Positions 16,845 through 26,210 of a stretch of DNA of 64,000 nt are shown here, piece after piece. Origin of the DNA: Saccharibacillus deserti (lineage in GTDB: Bacteria > Bacillota > Bacilli > Paenibacillales > Paenibacillaceae); assembly GCF_013618475.1 (NCBI RefSeq), contig NZ_JABJVN010000003.1, forward strand, positions 310,001 through 374,000. Direction: 5' to 3'. Numbering within the stretch: the first letter of the stretch is position 1; every line of letters starts with the position of its first letter. The position numbers were made by a program, and so were the translations under genes. The notes beneath the pieces were generated by a model. The model ran no database searches and was not told the DNA's origin. It was given only the letters and a program-made list of their open reading frames with translations.

Positions 16845-18606
16845 CGTACTCATTCTCGATGACGAAGAACCGCTGCGCGAAGCGATCCGTATTCTGGGGG
16901 ATTGGGAAGGACTCGGGATCGGAACGATCCATGAAGCGACGGACGGGGAGGAAGGATTGGCGCTGCTGAGGGAACACCGGATCGATCTGGCGATGATCGA
17001 CATGAAGATGCCGGGCATGGACGGAAGCGAATTTTTGCGGAGGCTGGAAAAAGACTATCCCGATGTGCTCAGCGTAGTCATCAGCGGCTACAACGACTTC
17101 GAATACACGCGTCAGGCGATTCGTTCAAGGGCGCTCGATTATCTGCTCAAACCGGTAAACCGGCACGGGCTGAACGATGTCCTGCGGCGGGCCGTGGAGG
17201 AGCTGGACCTGCGGCGCCGCAAAGCGGAGGAGAAGATCAGCCGTGGGAGAGCGCTCAATGTCTCGCTGCCCAAACTGCGCGAGAATGTCTATCTGTCGAT
17301 GATCCGGCGAAGCTTCCATCCGAACCGCGAAGCGGATACGCTTGCCATGATCGGCGCGGGCGGCGGAGAAGCCCGGCTGTACGGAGCCGTGTCCCTGCGC
17401 CTGCTGAATCTGGACCGGGTACGGCGGGGGCGTTTCTACGGCGATACCGGCCTGCTGCATGCCGCGATCGCCAATGTCATTCGCGACTGCGCGCCGGAAG
17501 GGATGGAGAGCTTCGGCTTCGCCGATCCGGCTGCGGACCGCGAGATGATCGCGGTCTGCGCCTGCCGCACCGACAGCGGCGGAGAAGCTTCTGCGGAGCT
17601 GCGCGTCGAAGCTTATCTGTGCGAGCTGCTGCCGACGCTGGAGCGCCTGTTCGGGCTTCGCGCGGCGGCGGGATACGGGCCGCTGTCCGCTTCGCTCGGC
17701 AGGCTGGCCGATTCGTACGAAGAGGCGAGAGCCGCGGCCGGGCGGCTGAATCTGCTGCGCATCGACGGGCCGGTGCTTGCGGGGCCCGGCGGTACGGGAG
17801 AGCTTCCGCTGCGCCGCGCGGGAGAAGGGGCGCAGCCGCCGGGCCGCCTGCCGGCAGCGGCGGCCCGGCACGGGGCGAAGCCCGATGCGGCGGCGTTTGC
17901 GGCCGCGCTGGCGCGTATTGCCGCCGCTGCACAGAGCGGCGCACACGCGCAGGCGCTGCGCATCGCGGAGGATGCGCTCGCCGAGCTGAAAGCGCCGGGA
18001 TTCCTGGCGCTCGGCGACGCGCAGCGGCTGTTGGCCGAGGCGGAAGCCGTGCTCGGCCGGGGAGCCGACGGGGAACCGGTCGGCGGGTCCGATCCGGCGC
18101 ACGGCGCACCGGCAGGGCAGGCGGAAGGACGCTCCGCCTGGCAGGATTCCGCGCCGGAAGACGCAGAGGCGGGGGATCTGGCGGATGCCGCCCAGTGGGA
18201 GCGGCGGATGCTCGATGCCGTCGAACGCTGCTGCCGGCATGCGCGCAGGGCGGACCGCACCGGGGCGTCTTTTCATATCAGCGATATTCGCGCCTATATC
18301 GACCGGCACTATTTTGAAGAGATCAAGATCTCCATGTTTACGGAGAAGTATTTCCTCAGCCGCGAATACCTCATGAAGCTGTTCAAGCAGGAGTACGGCG
18401 TCGGCATCCATGAATACACGCAGAAGCTGCGGATGGAGAAAGCGCGCGTGCTGCTGGGCGAGGAAGGGCTGAAGATCCAGGAGATCTCCGATATGCTCGG
18501 CTACAACGACAAGAATTATTTCAGCAAAGCGTTCCGCAATTACTTCGGCGTGTCGCCGTCGGAGTATCGGAGCGGGGTGCGGGTGTGGATTGGAGGCAGG
18601 AACTAG
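16837..18606 (+). CDS. response regulator, YesN-like, with AraC-type DNA-binding domain
   Basis: A 589-residue regulator. The receiver domain (~1-125) has the acidic pair DDEE at the start, phospho-acceptor Asp55 in MIDMKMPGMDG and the conserved Lys in LLKPVN. A long Ala/Gly-rich middle region follows, and two AraC helix-turn-helix motifs lie at ~480-585 (KISMFTEKYFLSREYLMKLFK, then IQEISDMLGYNDKNYFSKAFR and the FGVSPSEYR end signature). The overlap with the kinase gene indicates coupled translation. It probably activates the divergent permease operon. The middle region is very GC-rich and gives long false frames on both strands. Confidence 0.9.
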   Translation: MYNVLILDDEEPLREAIRILGDWEGLGIGTIHEATDGEEGLALLREHRIDLAMIDMKMPGMDGSEFLRRLEKDYPDVLSVVISGYNDFEYTRQAIRSRALDYLLKPVNRHGLNDVLRRAVEELDLRRRKAEEKISRGRALNVSLPKLRENVYLSMIRRSFHPNREADTLAMIGAGGGEARLYGAVSLRLLNLDRVRRGRFYGDTGLLHAAIANVIRDCAPEGMESFGFADPAADREMIAVCACRTDSGGEASAELRVEAYLCELLPTLERLFGLRAAAGYGPLSASLGRLADSYEEARAAAGRLNLLRIDGPVLAGPGGTGELPLRRAGEGAQPPGRLPAAAARHGAKPDAAAFAAALARIAAAAQSGAHAQALRIAEDALAELKAPGFLALGDAQRLLAEAEAVLGRGADGEPVGGSDPAHGAPAGQAEGRSAWQDSAPEDAEAGDLADAAQWERRMLDAVERCCRHARRADRTGASFHISDIRAYIDRHYFEEIKISMFTEKYFLSREYLMKLFKQEYGVGIHEYTQKLRMEKARVLLGEEGLKIQEISDMLGYNDKNYFSKAFRNYFGVSPSEYRSGVRVWIGGRN

Positions 18607-18672
18607 CCGAACCCCGCTCCCGCTGTCGGAAAGTCCCGGCAAGCGAAAGCTTCTATTCCGTCTCTGTCGATC

Positions 18673-18722
18673 AGCGATGACCGGCTGTTTGAGCGAACGC
18701 CGGTTTCATCGCTTGCTTTTTG
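18673..18722 (+). terminator. rho-independent terminator after the YesM/YesN pair
   Basis: AGCGATGA pairs with TCATCGCT, extended inwards by CCGGC with GCCGG, and the hairpin is followed by TGCTTTTTG. Confidence 0.85.
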
Positions 18723-18933
18723 TACGGACAGTGAGCGCTCTAACGAATCCTATGAACGCTATTTGATCAAAATGGGCCTTGCACAGAGAAATTGCAGACA
18801 ATAGAGGGATGAGAATTCGTCAGATTTTAAAAATCCAGAAAAATGGCGAATAGCGATACCGGGATTCGTTAGAGAAGGTTCTTTCCGTTCATCGCCCCAG
18901 CAATCGGGAGCGGTAATGACGCGGATAGAAGGT
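18723..18933. other. intergenic between converging units
   Basis: About 210 bases between the regulator terminator and the stop of the convergent membrane gene. I see no gene. The word TAACGAATCC near 18740 recurs inverted (GGATTCGTTAGA) near 18862, making long-range inverted arms of about 10 bases. This may be the edge of the inserted minus-strand cassette. Confidence 0.35.
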
Positions 18934-20172
18934 CTAGTCGGTATCCGTTTTTTTCTCGCGAATCAATACGATGACCGCTGCCAGCACGCCTGCAGCCGCG
19001 ACAATGGCGCACAGCATCGGCTCCGGCATCGGGATTCTCCCACGCAGTACGGCACTGAACAGAAGGTTATGATAAGAAAACGTCATGTAGAGTACAAGTA
19101 CGGCCAATCCGGACAATGCGATGCCGACCGGCACGAGTTTGATCAGCATCGTCATCAGATTGGAGCTGAACCTTGCCAGCACGAACGCGAAGCAGGCGGC
19201 AGCGATGCTCAGTAGAACGATCATGCCGGCGAGAAAAAGGGTGTACGGCCCAAACGTGATCTCGTACAGCACCATGTCGGTAAGCGTGAACGACAAAATC
19301 GAGACATTCCCGTAATCGCCGACGCCTGCCGCAAGCAGAGGAACAGCGCTCAAGGCGATCAGCAGAAGCGACAGCGCGCAGCCGCTGACGCACATGGCCG
19401 CCGCTTGGATCTTCAAGATCCGCCTGCCGATCCTTGACGAATAGTGAACCTGATGCATGTTTTGCATCCGATCGCGAGAAAGAGGAACCGCCGTGAGCAG
19501 CAAAGTCGAAGCGATACTGAACACACCGACTACTGCCGCGTACAGGGAGACGCTGCTGCTCAAATCATGTCGGATCAGGCTGTCGTTTCGCTGCTCCAGA
19601 ATCTGGCGGGCCGCTTGAACGACAACCGGCCGTTCGTCGCGGTCGATATAAATTTGCAGGAAGGATTCATAATCGGCATACGTCTGTTCAAGCGCTTCGA
19701 GCGTTTGCAGGCGGATCTGTGGAGAAGTATACCATTCGTCCAGTGTCTGCTTGTCGTCGCTGAGTGACAGCCTACTTATCATTTGGTTGACCGTCTCGAA
19801 AAACTCCATACGTTTTTCTTCGCCGAGACCCTCCGTATCGCGGTCGGCAAAAGCCTGATACTCTTCGGCATTTCGGATACCGTGTTTGGCAAACAGCGAA
19901 TCGCCCGCGATCAGAGCATCCATTTCCGCATGAATCGCCGCTTTTTTGCCCGGAATGTCGTAGTCGGTCAGTTCCTCCGGTTCCAGAGTCTCGCCGTAGA
20001 GTCCGAACATCTCGCGTTGGTACGATCCATATATGCCGTGCGTGCTCAAGCTGTCGTAGGAATCGGCGAATTCGCTCAACATCGAGAACCAGATCAAGAC
20101 CGCGAGGGCGGCAATCAGGGCGAGCATGCGCCAATTCCATATTTTTTTGAGTTCGTGCAGAAATAAGTTCAA
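18934..20172 (-). CDS. ABC-2 type membrane protein, third subunit of the SigY-like cassette
   Basis: A 412-residue protein starting HELKKIWNWRMLALIAALAVLIWFSML, followed by a large charged extracytoplasmic domain (~30-200). A cluster of about five membrane segments to the C-terminus closes it, with a short basic tail. The start ELKKIW(N/S)WR(M/V)LALxAAxA is nearly the same as in the next gene upstream (20218-21462), and both share YQREMF and ETLEPEELTDYDI-type words, so the two are tandem paralogues. It is last in a six-gene minus-strand operon. It probably forms the transmembrane part of an exporter or toxin-resistance pump with the ATPase at 22521. Confidence 0.75.
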   Translation of the reverse strand: MNLFLHELKKIWNWRMLALIAALAVLIWFSMLSEFADSYDSLSTHGIYGSYQREMFGLYGETLEPEELTDYDIPGKKAAIHAEMDALIAGDSLFAKHGIRNAEEYQAFADRDTEGLGEEKRMEFFETVNQMISRLSLSDDKQTLDEWYTSPQIRLQTLEALEQTYADYESFLQIYIDRDERPVVVQAARQILEQRNDSLIRHDLSSSVSLYAAVVGVFSIASTLLLTAVPLSRDRMQNMHQVHYSSRIGRRILKIQAAAMCVSGCALSLLLIALSAVPLLAAGVGDYGNVSILSFTLTDMVLYEITFGPYTLFLAGMIVLLSIAAACFAFVLARFSSNLMTMLIKLVPVGIALSGLAVLVLYMTFSYHNLLFSAVLRGRIPMPEPMLCAIVAAAGVLAAVIVLIREKKTDTD

Positions 20173-20217
20173 TGCGGTTCTCTCCTTTGTGACGATTATG
20201 CGGGCACGGGCAGCCTT

Positions 20218-21462
20218 TTACAAAATGTCCGCTTTCCGTTCGCGCGCCGCGACGATCACCGCTGCCAGCAGTCCGGCCGCCGCCAAGACAACGCACAGAA
20301 TCAGCTCGGGCATGACGACGCGGCCGTGCAGGATGCTTCTGAACAATGCGTTGCGAGGGTCGAAAGGTTCGCTGATCGCGCTCAAATACAGCACCCAGAA
20401 TGCAAGACCGAGCGGAACAATCTTGAGTACTGCGCCTATGATGTTCGTGCTGAATTTCGCCAGTACGAACGCGAAACAGGCGGCCGTCATACTCAAGAGA
20501 ACGATCATGACAGCAAGCAGAAGGAGATACTGCCCGAACGTGATCTCATAGAGGGATTGGATGCTGCCGTAATTCATGGACAGCATCGAAACGCCGAAGT
20601 AGGCGCTCATGTCGGTCGTAAGCAGCGCAGTGGCGCTCGCACCAATCGCCACAAGCGAAAATACGCAGGCGCTGACGGTTACCGCCGCCCACTGAATCAA
20701 CAAGATCCGGCGGCCTACCGTAGATGAATATTGAAGCGGATGAATATGTCGTGCCCGATCGCGAGTCAGCGAAGGGGAGACGAGCAGCAGGGTCGCGAGA
20801 ATGACGAACACGCCGACCACCGTTGAGTATCCCGATGCGGTACCCTTCAAATTGTAGGGGACCAAGCTGTTGTTATGTTTGGCCAGAATCTGCCGGGCAG
20901 CCTCTACAGCCACCGGCTGATTCTCATATTCGAGGTAATGCCCAATATTGCGTTCATACTCCGTATACGTATCGTTCAAGTTCGACAGCATCCCCAATCG
21001 AACATAAGGCGAAGTGAATTGTTTCTTGGGATCGTTCCAATATTCGTCAAGCCACAGTTTCCTATCCATCTGCATCGTGATTTCACTAAACTTCTCATAT
21101 TCTTCCTTATCCATGCTGTCCCTATCTTGAGAACGAAAGTCTTCGTATTCCGCATAAGTCGAAATGCCGTTACCCGTGAACAGCGGATCGCTGGCGATCC
21201 AGTCGTCCAGTTCCCCTTCGAGCGCTGCTATTTTTCCCGAAATATCATAGTCGGCCAACTCTTCCGATTCTAACGTCGGACCATATTTGTCGAACATCTC
21301 GCGCTGATAAGGACCGAACGAGCTGGCGTAATGGCTCAGCGTTTTGTAAGTCTGCACATCTCCTCTCAGAATCGAGAACCAGACCAGCGCCGCGAACGCG
21401 GCCAACAAAGCCAGCACACGCCAACTCCAGATCTTCTTCAGTTCGTACAGAAAAAGTCTCAA
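20218..21462 (-). CDS. ABC-2 type membrane protein, second subunit of the SigY-like cassette
   Basis: A 414-residue protein, paralogous to its downstream neighbour: LFLYELKKIWSWRVLALLAAFAALVWFS, a charged extracytoplasmic region with YQREMFDKYG, and a C-terminal block of membrane segments. A longer open frame continues upstream, but the TTG at 21462 has GGAGGG seven bases before it and overlaps the upstream stop by four bases (TTGA), a classic coupled start. It is therefore the chosen start. Confidence 0.75.
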   Translation of the reverse strand: MRLFLYELKKIWSWRVLALLAAFAALVWFSILRGDVQTYKTLSHYASSFGPYQREMFDKYGPTLESEELADYDISGKIAALEGELDDWIASDPLFTGNGISTYAEYEDFRSQDRDSMDKEEYEKFSEITMQMDRKLWLDEYWNDPKKQFTSPYVRLGMLSNLNDTYTEYERNIGHYLEYENQPVAVEAARQILAKHNNSLVPYNLKGTASGYSTVVGVFVILATLLLVSPSLTRDRARHIHPLQYSSTVGRRILLIQWAAVTVSACVFSLVAIGASATALLTTDMSAYFGVSMLSMNYGSIQSLYEITFGQYLLLLAVMIVLLSMTAACFAFVLAKFSTNIIGAVLKIVPLGLAFWVLYLSAISEPFDPRNALFRSILHGRVVMPELILCVVLAAAGLLAAVIVAARERKADIL

Positions 21463-22511
21463 TGGATTTCCCTCCTTCTCAGCAGGTGGTAAGCGCCCCA
21501 GGCTGCAGCGGCAAAAGCGGCCGAGTAAGCGCACAGCCCCAGCGTTTCGAAGTTGGCCCACAACATATCCGCTCTGCCGTCGGTGAACCAGGTGCCGCTG
21601 TTTCTCCACAGCCACATCGGATTCAGCCCCCAGGCGCTTTTGAAGATCGAGCCGACGGGCAGAAACGGAGCACGCGCGATCAGATCGAAAGCGGCGAGTA
21701 CGAAGACGGCCGCGCCGAAAGCTCCGTAAGCGCTGCGCAGTCCCGTACCGGCCGCAAAGCCGAGCAGGCAGCAGCCAAGCGCAAGCCCGATGCCGATCCC
21801 GATCGTCGCCCATAGATATTCCGCGACCGTCAGATCGTGCCAAGTAATAAAAGGTTTGGTCTCGCCCAGGGCATGATCGAATACGCTGGAGACATCGGCC
21901 TGCCACGGAACGGAGAAGTTGAACAGGGCGAAAAAAATCAGCAGGCTCGCACCGATTACGAACACGCTCAGCAGTGCCGATACGGTCAGCGAAGCGTAAA
22001 GCTTGGGCAGCTGTACCCGCCGGCCCGTCTTCGAAGCATAGATGACCGGCTCGGTGCCGCGCATCTGCTCGTAAGCGGCCGCCAGCAGGGCGGCAAGCAG
22101 CGCGAGCAGGCCGATCTCCTGGCTGATGAACTTCAATAATTTGCCGAACAGCAGCACCTGGAAATCGGACATTCGGCCGCTGAAGTAAACCGGAGGCTTC
22201 TCGCCGACCGCCGCTTTGCGATCGACGACAGGCTGGAGCTTGTCGTATTTATTGCGAATCCGCTGGGCGTTCGTTCCGTCGAGACGATACCAGCGAATGT
22301 AACTCTCGGCGATATCCGCCGTTCGATATCCTTCGAAAATAGGAACCGTTCGGGCGGCGACGGCATCGGCGGGTCGGGCCGTCTGACCCATCGGCTCAAG
22401 TCCGTCGCGCTCGACGAGCAGAAAAGTCAGATTGACCAGTACGCACAGCGCGGCGAGGCTTAGAATCAAAGGCGACAGCACCAGCTTTTTCAACTCGTAG
22501 AAGAAGATCAT
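21459..22511 (-). CDS. ABC-2 type membrane protein, first subunit of the SigY-like cassette
   Basis: A 350-residue protein beginning FFYELKKLVLSPLILSLAALCVLVNLTFLLV, with an extracytoplasmic segment and about five further membrane helices. It resembles the two following genes in its ELKK start but is more diverged. The ATG lies 10 bases after the ATPase stop. It is part of the same exporter complex by position. Confidence 0.75.
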   Translation of the reverse strand: MIFFYELKKLVLSPLILSLAALCVLVNLTFLLVERDGLEPMGQTARPADAVAARTVPIFEGYRTADIAESYIRWYRLDGTNAQRIRNKYDKLQPVVDRKAAVGEKPPVYFSGRMSDFQVLLFGKLLKFISQEIGLLALLAALLAAAYEQMRGTEPVIYASKTGRRVQLPKLYASLTVSALLSVFVIGASLLIFFALFNFSVPWQADVSSVFDHALGETKPFITWHDLTVAEYLWATIGIGIGLALGCCLLGFAAGTGLRSAYGAFGAAVFVLAAFDLIARAPFLPVGSIFKSAWGLNPMWLWRNSGTWFTDGRADMLWANFETLGLCAYSAAFAAAAWGAYHLLRRREIH

Positions 22512-22520
22512 GGCCGCGTC

Positions 22521-23375
22521 CTATCGTTCTTCGTCCCGATAGACGTAGAGAAACACGTCTTCGAGATTGGGATTGACGCTCTGCGCGGATTCGCCGCAGT
22601 CGTGTTCGCTGGCAAAGCGGGTCACGGTCCGGCCGTTCTCCTGCCGCTCGGTCAGCAGCAGATGCGGTACCCGGATGTCTTCGATCGCATCCGTTTCGTA
22701 GACTTTGCCTGCCAGCGTCGCGCAGACGGCGGCCGGGGAATCCTGGGCGAACAGACGGCGGTCTTTGAGCAAAATAACGCTGCCGGCGATCGTCTCGATA
22801 TCGGACACGATATGCGTCGATAGGATCACGATCCGGTCTTTGGACAGCGAGGAGATCAGATTGCGGAAACGGACCCTCTCTTTGGGATCGAGCCCGGCCG
22901 TCGGTTCGTCGAGTATCAGGATCTGCGGATTGTTCAGCATCGCCTGGGCGATGCCGACCCGCTGGATCATGCCGCCGGAGAATTTGCGCATTTTTTTGCC
23001 TCGGACCTCCGAGAGGCCGACAAGATCGATCAGCTCGTCGATTCGCTGCGCCGCCTGATCGCGTTTGAGGCATTTGACCGCCGCCATGTACCGCAGGAAT
23101 TCGCGCGGCGTATGATTGCGGTAGTAGCCGAAGTCCTGCGGCAGATAGCCGATGAGCTCGCGGTACGACGCGTCGAGCGCCACAATATCGTCGCCGTGCC
23201 AGAGGATCTCTCCCCGAGTGGGAAAGATCAAGGTGGCGAGCATCTTGATCAGCGTCGTCTTGCCGGCGCCGTTGGGGGCGAGCAGGGCATAGACGCCCTG
23301 CGAGAATTCCAGATCGATATGTTCCAGAGCCGTGAAATTTCCGTATTGTTTGGTGACCCGATTAAGCGATAGCAT
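22521..23375 (-). CDS. ABC transporter ATP-binding protein
   Basis: A 284-residue ATPase with all key motifs: Walker A APNGAGKTTLIK (~33-44), Q-loop YLPQDFG, signature FSGGMIQRVGIAQAM, Walker B ILILDEPTAGLD, and the switch His in LSTHIV. The ~70-residue C-terminal extension is typical of exporters with ABC-2 partners. The ATG at 23375 follows GGGAGGTAAAACCTT and overlaps the upstream gene by 14 bases. It energises transport by the three membrane proteins encoded downstream. The substrate is unknown; peptide or lantibiotic export or resistance is a reasonable guess from the ECF-controlled context. Confidence 0.92.
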   Translation of the reverse strand: MLSLNRVTKQYGNFTALEHIDLEFSQGVYALLAPNGAGKTTLIKMLATLIFPTRGEILWHGDDIVALDASYRELIGYLPQDFGYYRNHTPREFLRYMAAVKCLKRDQAAQRIDELIDLVGLSEVRGKKMRKFSGGMIQRVGIAQAMLNNPQILILDEPTAGLDPKERVRFRNLISSLSKDRIVILSTHIVSDIETIAGSVILLKDRRLFAQDSPAAVCATLAGKVYETDAIEDIRVPHLLLTERQENGRTVTRFASEHDCGESAQSVNPNLEDVFLYVYRDEER

Positions 23376-24069
23376 AAGGTTTTACCTCCCGCAGCATTTT
23401 TGAGAGCTGCCAGACGAACAAGGCGGCGCCGATAACGGCGAATCCGATCGAGAGAGCGGCCGGCATGCCGCGCAGCAGATTCTCCCACCGTTCGCCGGCG
23501 GCAAAACCAAGCGCGAGGTTCGCGAATATCCACCCGGCTGTGAACAGCGCGTGGAACCATTCGTTTCTCGTTCTGTGCAGCATGGATAGCGATAGAGCCG
23601 AGCATACGAACAAGGCTGCCAGGCACAGCGGGAACAGCGAGAGAAACCCGCCTTCGCCGTTCGCGCCGGCGAAGGCGACGATCGCCGTCAAAACCGTGCC
23701 GGCGGCAGAGTAGACGATCACGCGCAGCGCGGCGATCTGCCGGATCGTGTACCGGCACGTCTGCTTGATCTCGTACAAGCCGCCGAGCCGCTCCGACGTT
23801 TCGGCGAACGAAACGGCAAGCAGCATGAGCAGCGGAGCGATAGCCACCGCGGCGGAAGCTCCGGATTCCTCGGGCATGAGCATAAACAATACAAACGCAC
23901 AGCCGAACGTGAGCGCCGCGAAGAAGAGGCTGTACCCCGTGTCCCAGAAAATAAAACGCAGGCCCAATTCCCGCAGCATGGATCCGATCCGTTCTCCTGC
24001 CGCAGGCGGCTTGACCAGCCCCCGATCGAGAATGGTATCGATACTTGCGTTTTTGTCGAAGTCATTCAT
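23362..24069 (-). CDS. putative anti-sigma factor, membrane protein
   Basis: A 235-residue protein with a soluble N-terminus (~1-50) followed by about six membrane segments, including FFAALTFGCAFVLFMLMP and VIGAALFVWQLS. Encoded just after the ECF sigma factor and overlapping it by 8 bases, it occupies the place of YxlC/YxlD-type anti-sigma proteins in SigY-like operons. The function is inferred from position; no zinc motif is seen. ATG at 24069 is preferred over a TTG at 24090, because AAGGAG lies properly before the ATG. Confidence 0.6.
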   Translation of the reverse strand: MNDFDKNASIDTILDRGLVKPPAAGERIGSMLRELGLRFIFWDTGYSLFFAALTFGCAFVLFMLMPEESGASAAVAIAPLLMLLAVSFAETSERLGGLYEIKQTCRYTIRQIAALRVIVYSAAGTVLTAIVAFAGANGEGGFLSLFPLCLAALFVCSALSLSMLHRTRNEWFHALFTAGWIFANLALGFAAGERWENLLRGMPAALSIGFAVIGAALFVWQLSKMLREVKPYAIA

Positions 24070-24610
24070 GATTCGCAAACTCCTTTCCAAGCTGGTTAAT
24101 CAACCGATAATAACGGGATTTGACACTCCCTTCCGCCAGATCGACCATTTCCGCGATCTCCCGGAAGGTGCAGCCGCCGAACAGATGAAGCCGGAAGATC
24201 TTCTGGGTATCCGGCGGCAGTTCGCCCACGAACTCGAAGACCTGGGCGATAAATTCGTCGCTCTCCAGCTGTGTGGTGAAATCGCCGGCGTCGATCGGCT
24301 CGATGTCGTCAAGCGTCATCGTCATCGCCGAGTTGCGATAGGCGCGCGAGCGGTACCAATCGATCAATTTGTTGGCGGCGATCCGATAGATCCAGGTTCG
24401 GAAGCTCGCCCCTCCGCGCCCCTCGTAATGGCCGATAGAGCGGAGAATAGAGATGAAAATGTCTTGGGTCAGATCCAGCGCGAGGTCGTCGCTTGAGACC
24501 TGCCTGCGCACGAAACGGTAGATGTCGTCGTAATAATGCCGGACCAGTTGGTCGGCGGAGGCCCGATCGCCGCTTCGCCGAATCCGCTTGATGAGGCGCA
24601 GCTCGTTCAA
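24062..24610 (-). CDS. ECF-type RNA polymerase sigma factor (SigY-like)
   Basis: A 182-residue sigma factor. Region 2 runs from ~20 to 90 (YYDDIYRFVRRQVSSDDLALDLTQDIFISILRSI and the -10-binding FRTWIYRIAANKLIDWYR), and region 4 lies at ~125-175 (LPPDTQKIFRLHLFGGCTFREIAEMV with EGSVKSRYYR as helix-turn-helix). It heads a minus-strand operon with a putative anti-sigma protein and an ABC exporter, as in the sigY operon of Bacillus. The start is preceded by AAAAAGGAGGTTGAGCGG. An ECF-type promoter motif lies 38 bases upstream, suggesting it drives its own operon. Confidence 0.9.
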   Translation of the reverse strand: MNELRLIKRIRRSGDRASADQLVRHYYDDIYRFVRRQVSSDDLALDLTQDIFISILRSIGHYEGRGGASFRTWIYRIAANKLIDWYRSRAYRNSAMTMTLDDIEPIDAGDFTTQLESDEFIAQVFEFVGELPPDTQKIFRLHLFGGCTFREIAEMVDLAEGSVKSRYYRLINQLGKEFANHE

Positions 24611-24647
24611 CCGCTCAACCTCCTTTTTCTGTGATTCTATCTGTATA

Positions 24648-24674
24648 GTCGGTAGGGGCCGCGGAATAGTTTCA
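24648..24674 (-). promoter_or_regulatory. candidate autoregulated ECF promoter
   Basis: Read on the minus strand, TGAAAC (24674-24669) is followed after 17 bases by CGAC (24651-24648). This is the usual AAC plus CG form of ECF-dependent promoters, placed directly before the ECF sigma gene. Confidence 0.5.
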
Positions 24675-24827
24675 GCAGGCTGCGGCTACTTTTTTACCCC
24701 TAACAGGCCGCTTATGTACATTCTGCCCGGGCCTCGTCCTGCCCTAAAATAGCGGTAACGGGCGCGGGCCGAGCTTTCTTTCGGAAATGCCGATCCGCTT
24801 CACTTTTCGAATACAGGGGGTACGAAA

Positions 24828-26135
24828 ATGTTCAAGAAAATGTTTGCCCTGCCGGCGGTACTGCTGCTCGGCACGTCGCTGCTGGCCGGCTGCGGAAGCA
24901 GCCCGGCGGCCGATACGGGAAGCACGGGATCGACGGGAGAAGCCGCCGCCGACCAACCGGTGACGATCAACATGTTCACAGCTTCGCCGGAGTATACGGA
25001 TGCTTTCAATGCCTATATCGAAGAGTACAAGAAGGTCAAGCCCAACGTAACGATCAACCTCGAAATCATGCAGGCCGATTACAACACCGTCCTCAAATCG
25101 CGGATTGCCGCAGGCAGCACGCCGGACGTGTTCCAGACGACGGCGGGCGGGGATATCGATACGTACGCCGACTACAGCGCCGATCTGACGGACGAACCGC
25201 TCGCGGCCGCGATGACCGACGCCGTGCGCGCCAATATGAGCTCGCTGGACGGCAAGGTGCTGGGTCTTCCGGTCAAAGGCAATCTGTTCGCGATGATCTA
25301 CAACAAAGACCTGTTCGAGCAGGCCGGCATCACCGAACCGCCGAAGACGATTGCCGAGATGGACGATGCGATCGCCAAACTTGAAGCCAAAGGAATCACG
25401 CCTTTTGCGAACGCGTACAAGGAATGGTGGGTCTGGAAGCATGTCTTCCAGCACTATGTGGACGCTGCCGCGGAGGATGCCGGCATCACCGCGCAGGAGC
25501 TGGTGAACAAGTTCATCAAGGGCGAGACCGCGTTCAGCGAATACCCGCTGCTGACGGACAATTTCTTTGCTTTTATCGATACGACCGTCGCGCACGGCAC
25601 GGACAAACCGCTTGAGCGCGACAGCAACGCCGAAGTCAGCGATTTTGCATCCGGCAAAGCGGCCATGATGACCGGCAAAGGCGCCTGGGACGAAGAAGCG
25701 ATCATGAAGATCAGCCCGGACTTCAAGATCGGCATCATGGGTTACCCGGTCAGCGACAAAGCCGGGCAGTCCCGGATCATCACCGGTGCCGACCAGGCGC
25801 TGCGCATCAACAAAGATTCGGCCGCGGCCCCGCAGACGATCGAATTCTTCAACTGGCTGTACACGTCGGAATACGGCAAGAATTGGTTCTCCCAGGTCGC
25901 CAAAGTCATTCCGCCGATCCGGGACGCGCCGCTGCCTGATCTGCAGATGCCCAAAGAAATGGATGAGATTCTGAAGAGCGGCAAATCCGGCGACTTGGCC
26001 GTCAACTATTCGCTCGACACCTTCCACCAGAAATTCGGCGAGATCATGCAGGCGTATATCGGCAAAAACAAAACGAAAGAACAGGCGATCGAGGAGATTC
26101 AGCAGGCTTGGATTCAGTTGGGATCGTCGCAGTAA
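24828..26135 (+). CDS. extracellular sugar-binding lipoprotein of ABC transporter, CUT1 family
   Basis: A 435-residue secreted lipoprotein. The signal peptide ends in the lipobox LLAGC with Cys22, followed by a Gly/Ser/Thr linker and a family 1 solute-binding domain. Visible signature parts include TPDVFQTT near 100, MIYNKDLFEQAGI near 165, GKAAMMTGKGAW near 280 and INKDSAAAPQTIEFFNWLYTSEYGKNWF near 325-352. It should deliver a carbohydrate to CUT1 permeases. No permease is next to it; the pair at 13092-14838 lacks a binding protein and is the likely partner. The ATG at 24828 follows AGGGGGTACGAAA. Confidence 0.88.
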   Translation: MFKKMFALPAVLLLGTSLLAGCGSSPAADTGSTGSTGEAAADQPVTINMFTASPEYTDAFNAYIEEYKKVKPNVTINLEIMQADYNTVLKSRIAAGSTPDVFQTTAGGDIDTYADYSADLTDEPLAAAMTDAVRANMSSLDGKVLGLPVKGNLFAMIYNKDLFEQAGITEPPKTIAEMDDAIAKLEAKGITPFANAYKEWWVWKHVFQHYVDAAAEDAGITAQELVNKFIKGETAFSEYPLLTDNFFAFIDTTVAHGTDKPLERDSNAEVSDFASGKAAMMTGKGAWDEEAIMKISPDFKIGIMGYPVSDKAGQSRIITGADQALRINKDSAAAPQTIEFFNWLYTSEYGKNWFSQVAKVIPPIRDAPLPDLQMPKEMDEILKSGKSGDLAVNYSLDTFHQKFGEIMQAYIGKNKTKEQAIEEIQQAWIQLGSSQ

Positions 26136-26155
26136 TATCGATTAAAGTCAAATAG

Positions 26156-26210
26156 AGCCGGAAGTTCGCCCTCTCGATGATCGAGCGGAGTAGAACGTTC
26201 GGCTTTTTGT
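26156..26210 (+). terminator. rho-independent terminator after the binding protein
   Basis: AGCCGGAAGTTC pairs with GAACGTTCGGCT (one mismatch) and is followed by TTTTTG. Confidence 0.85.
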
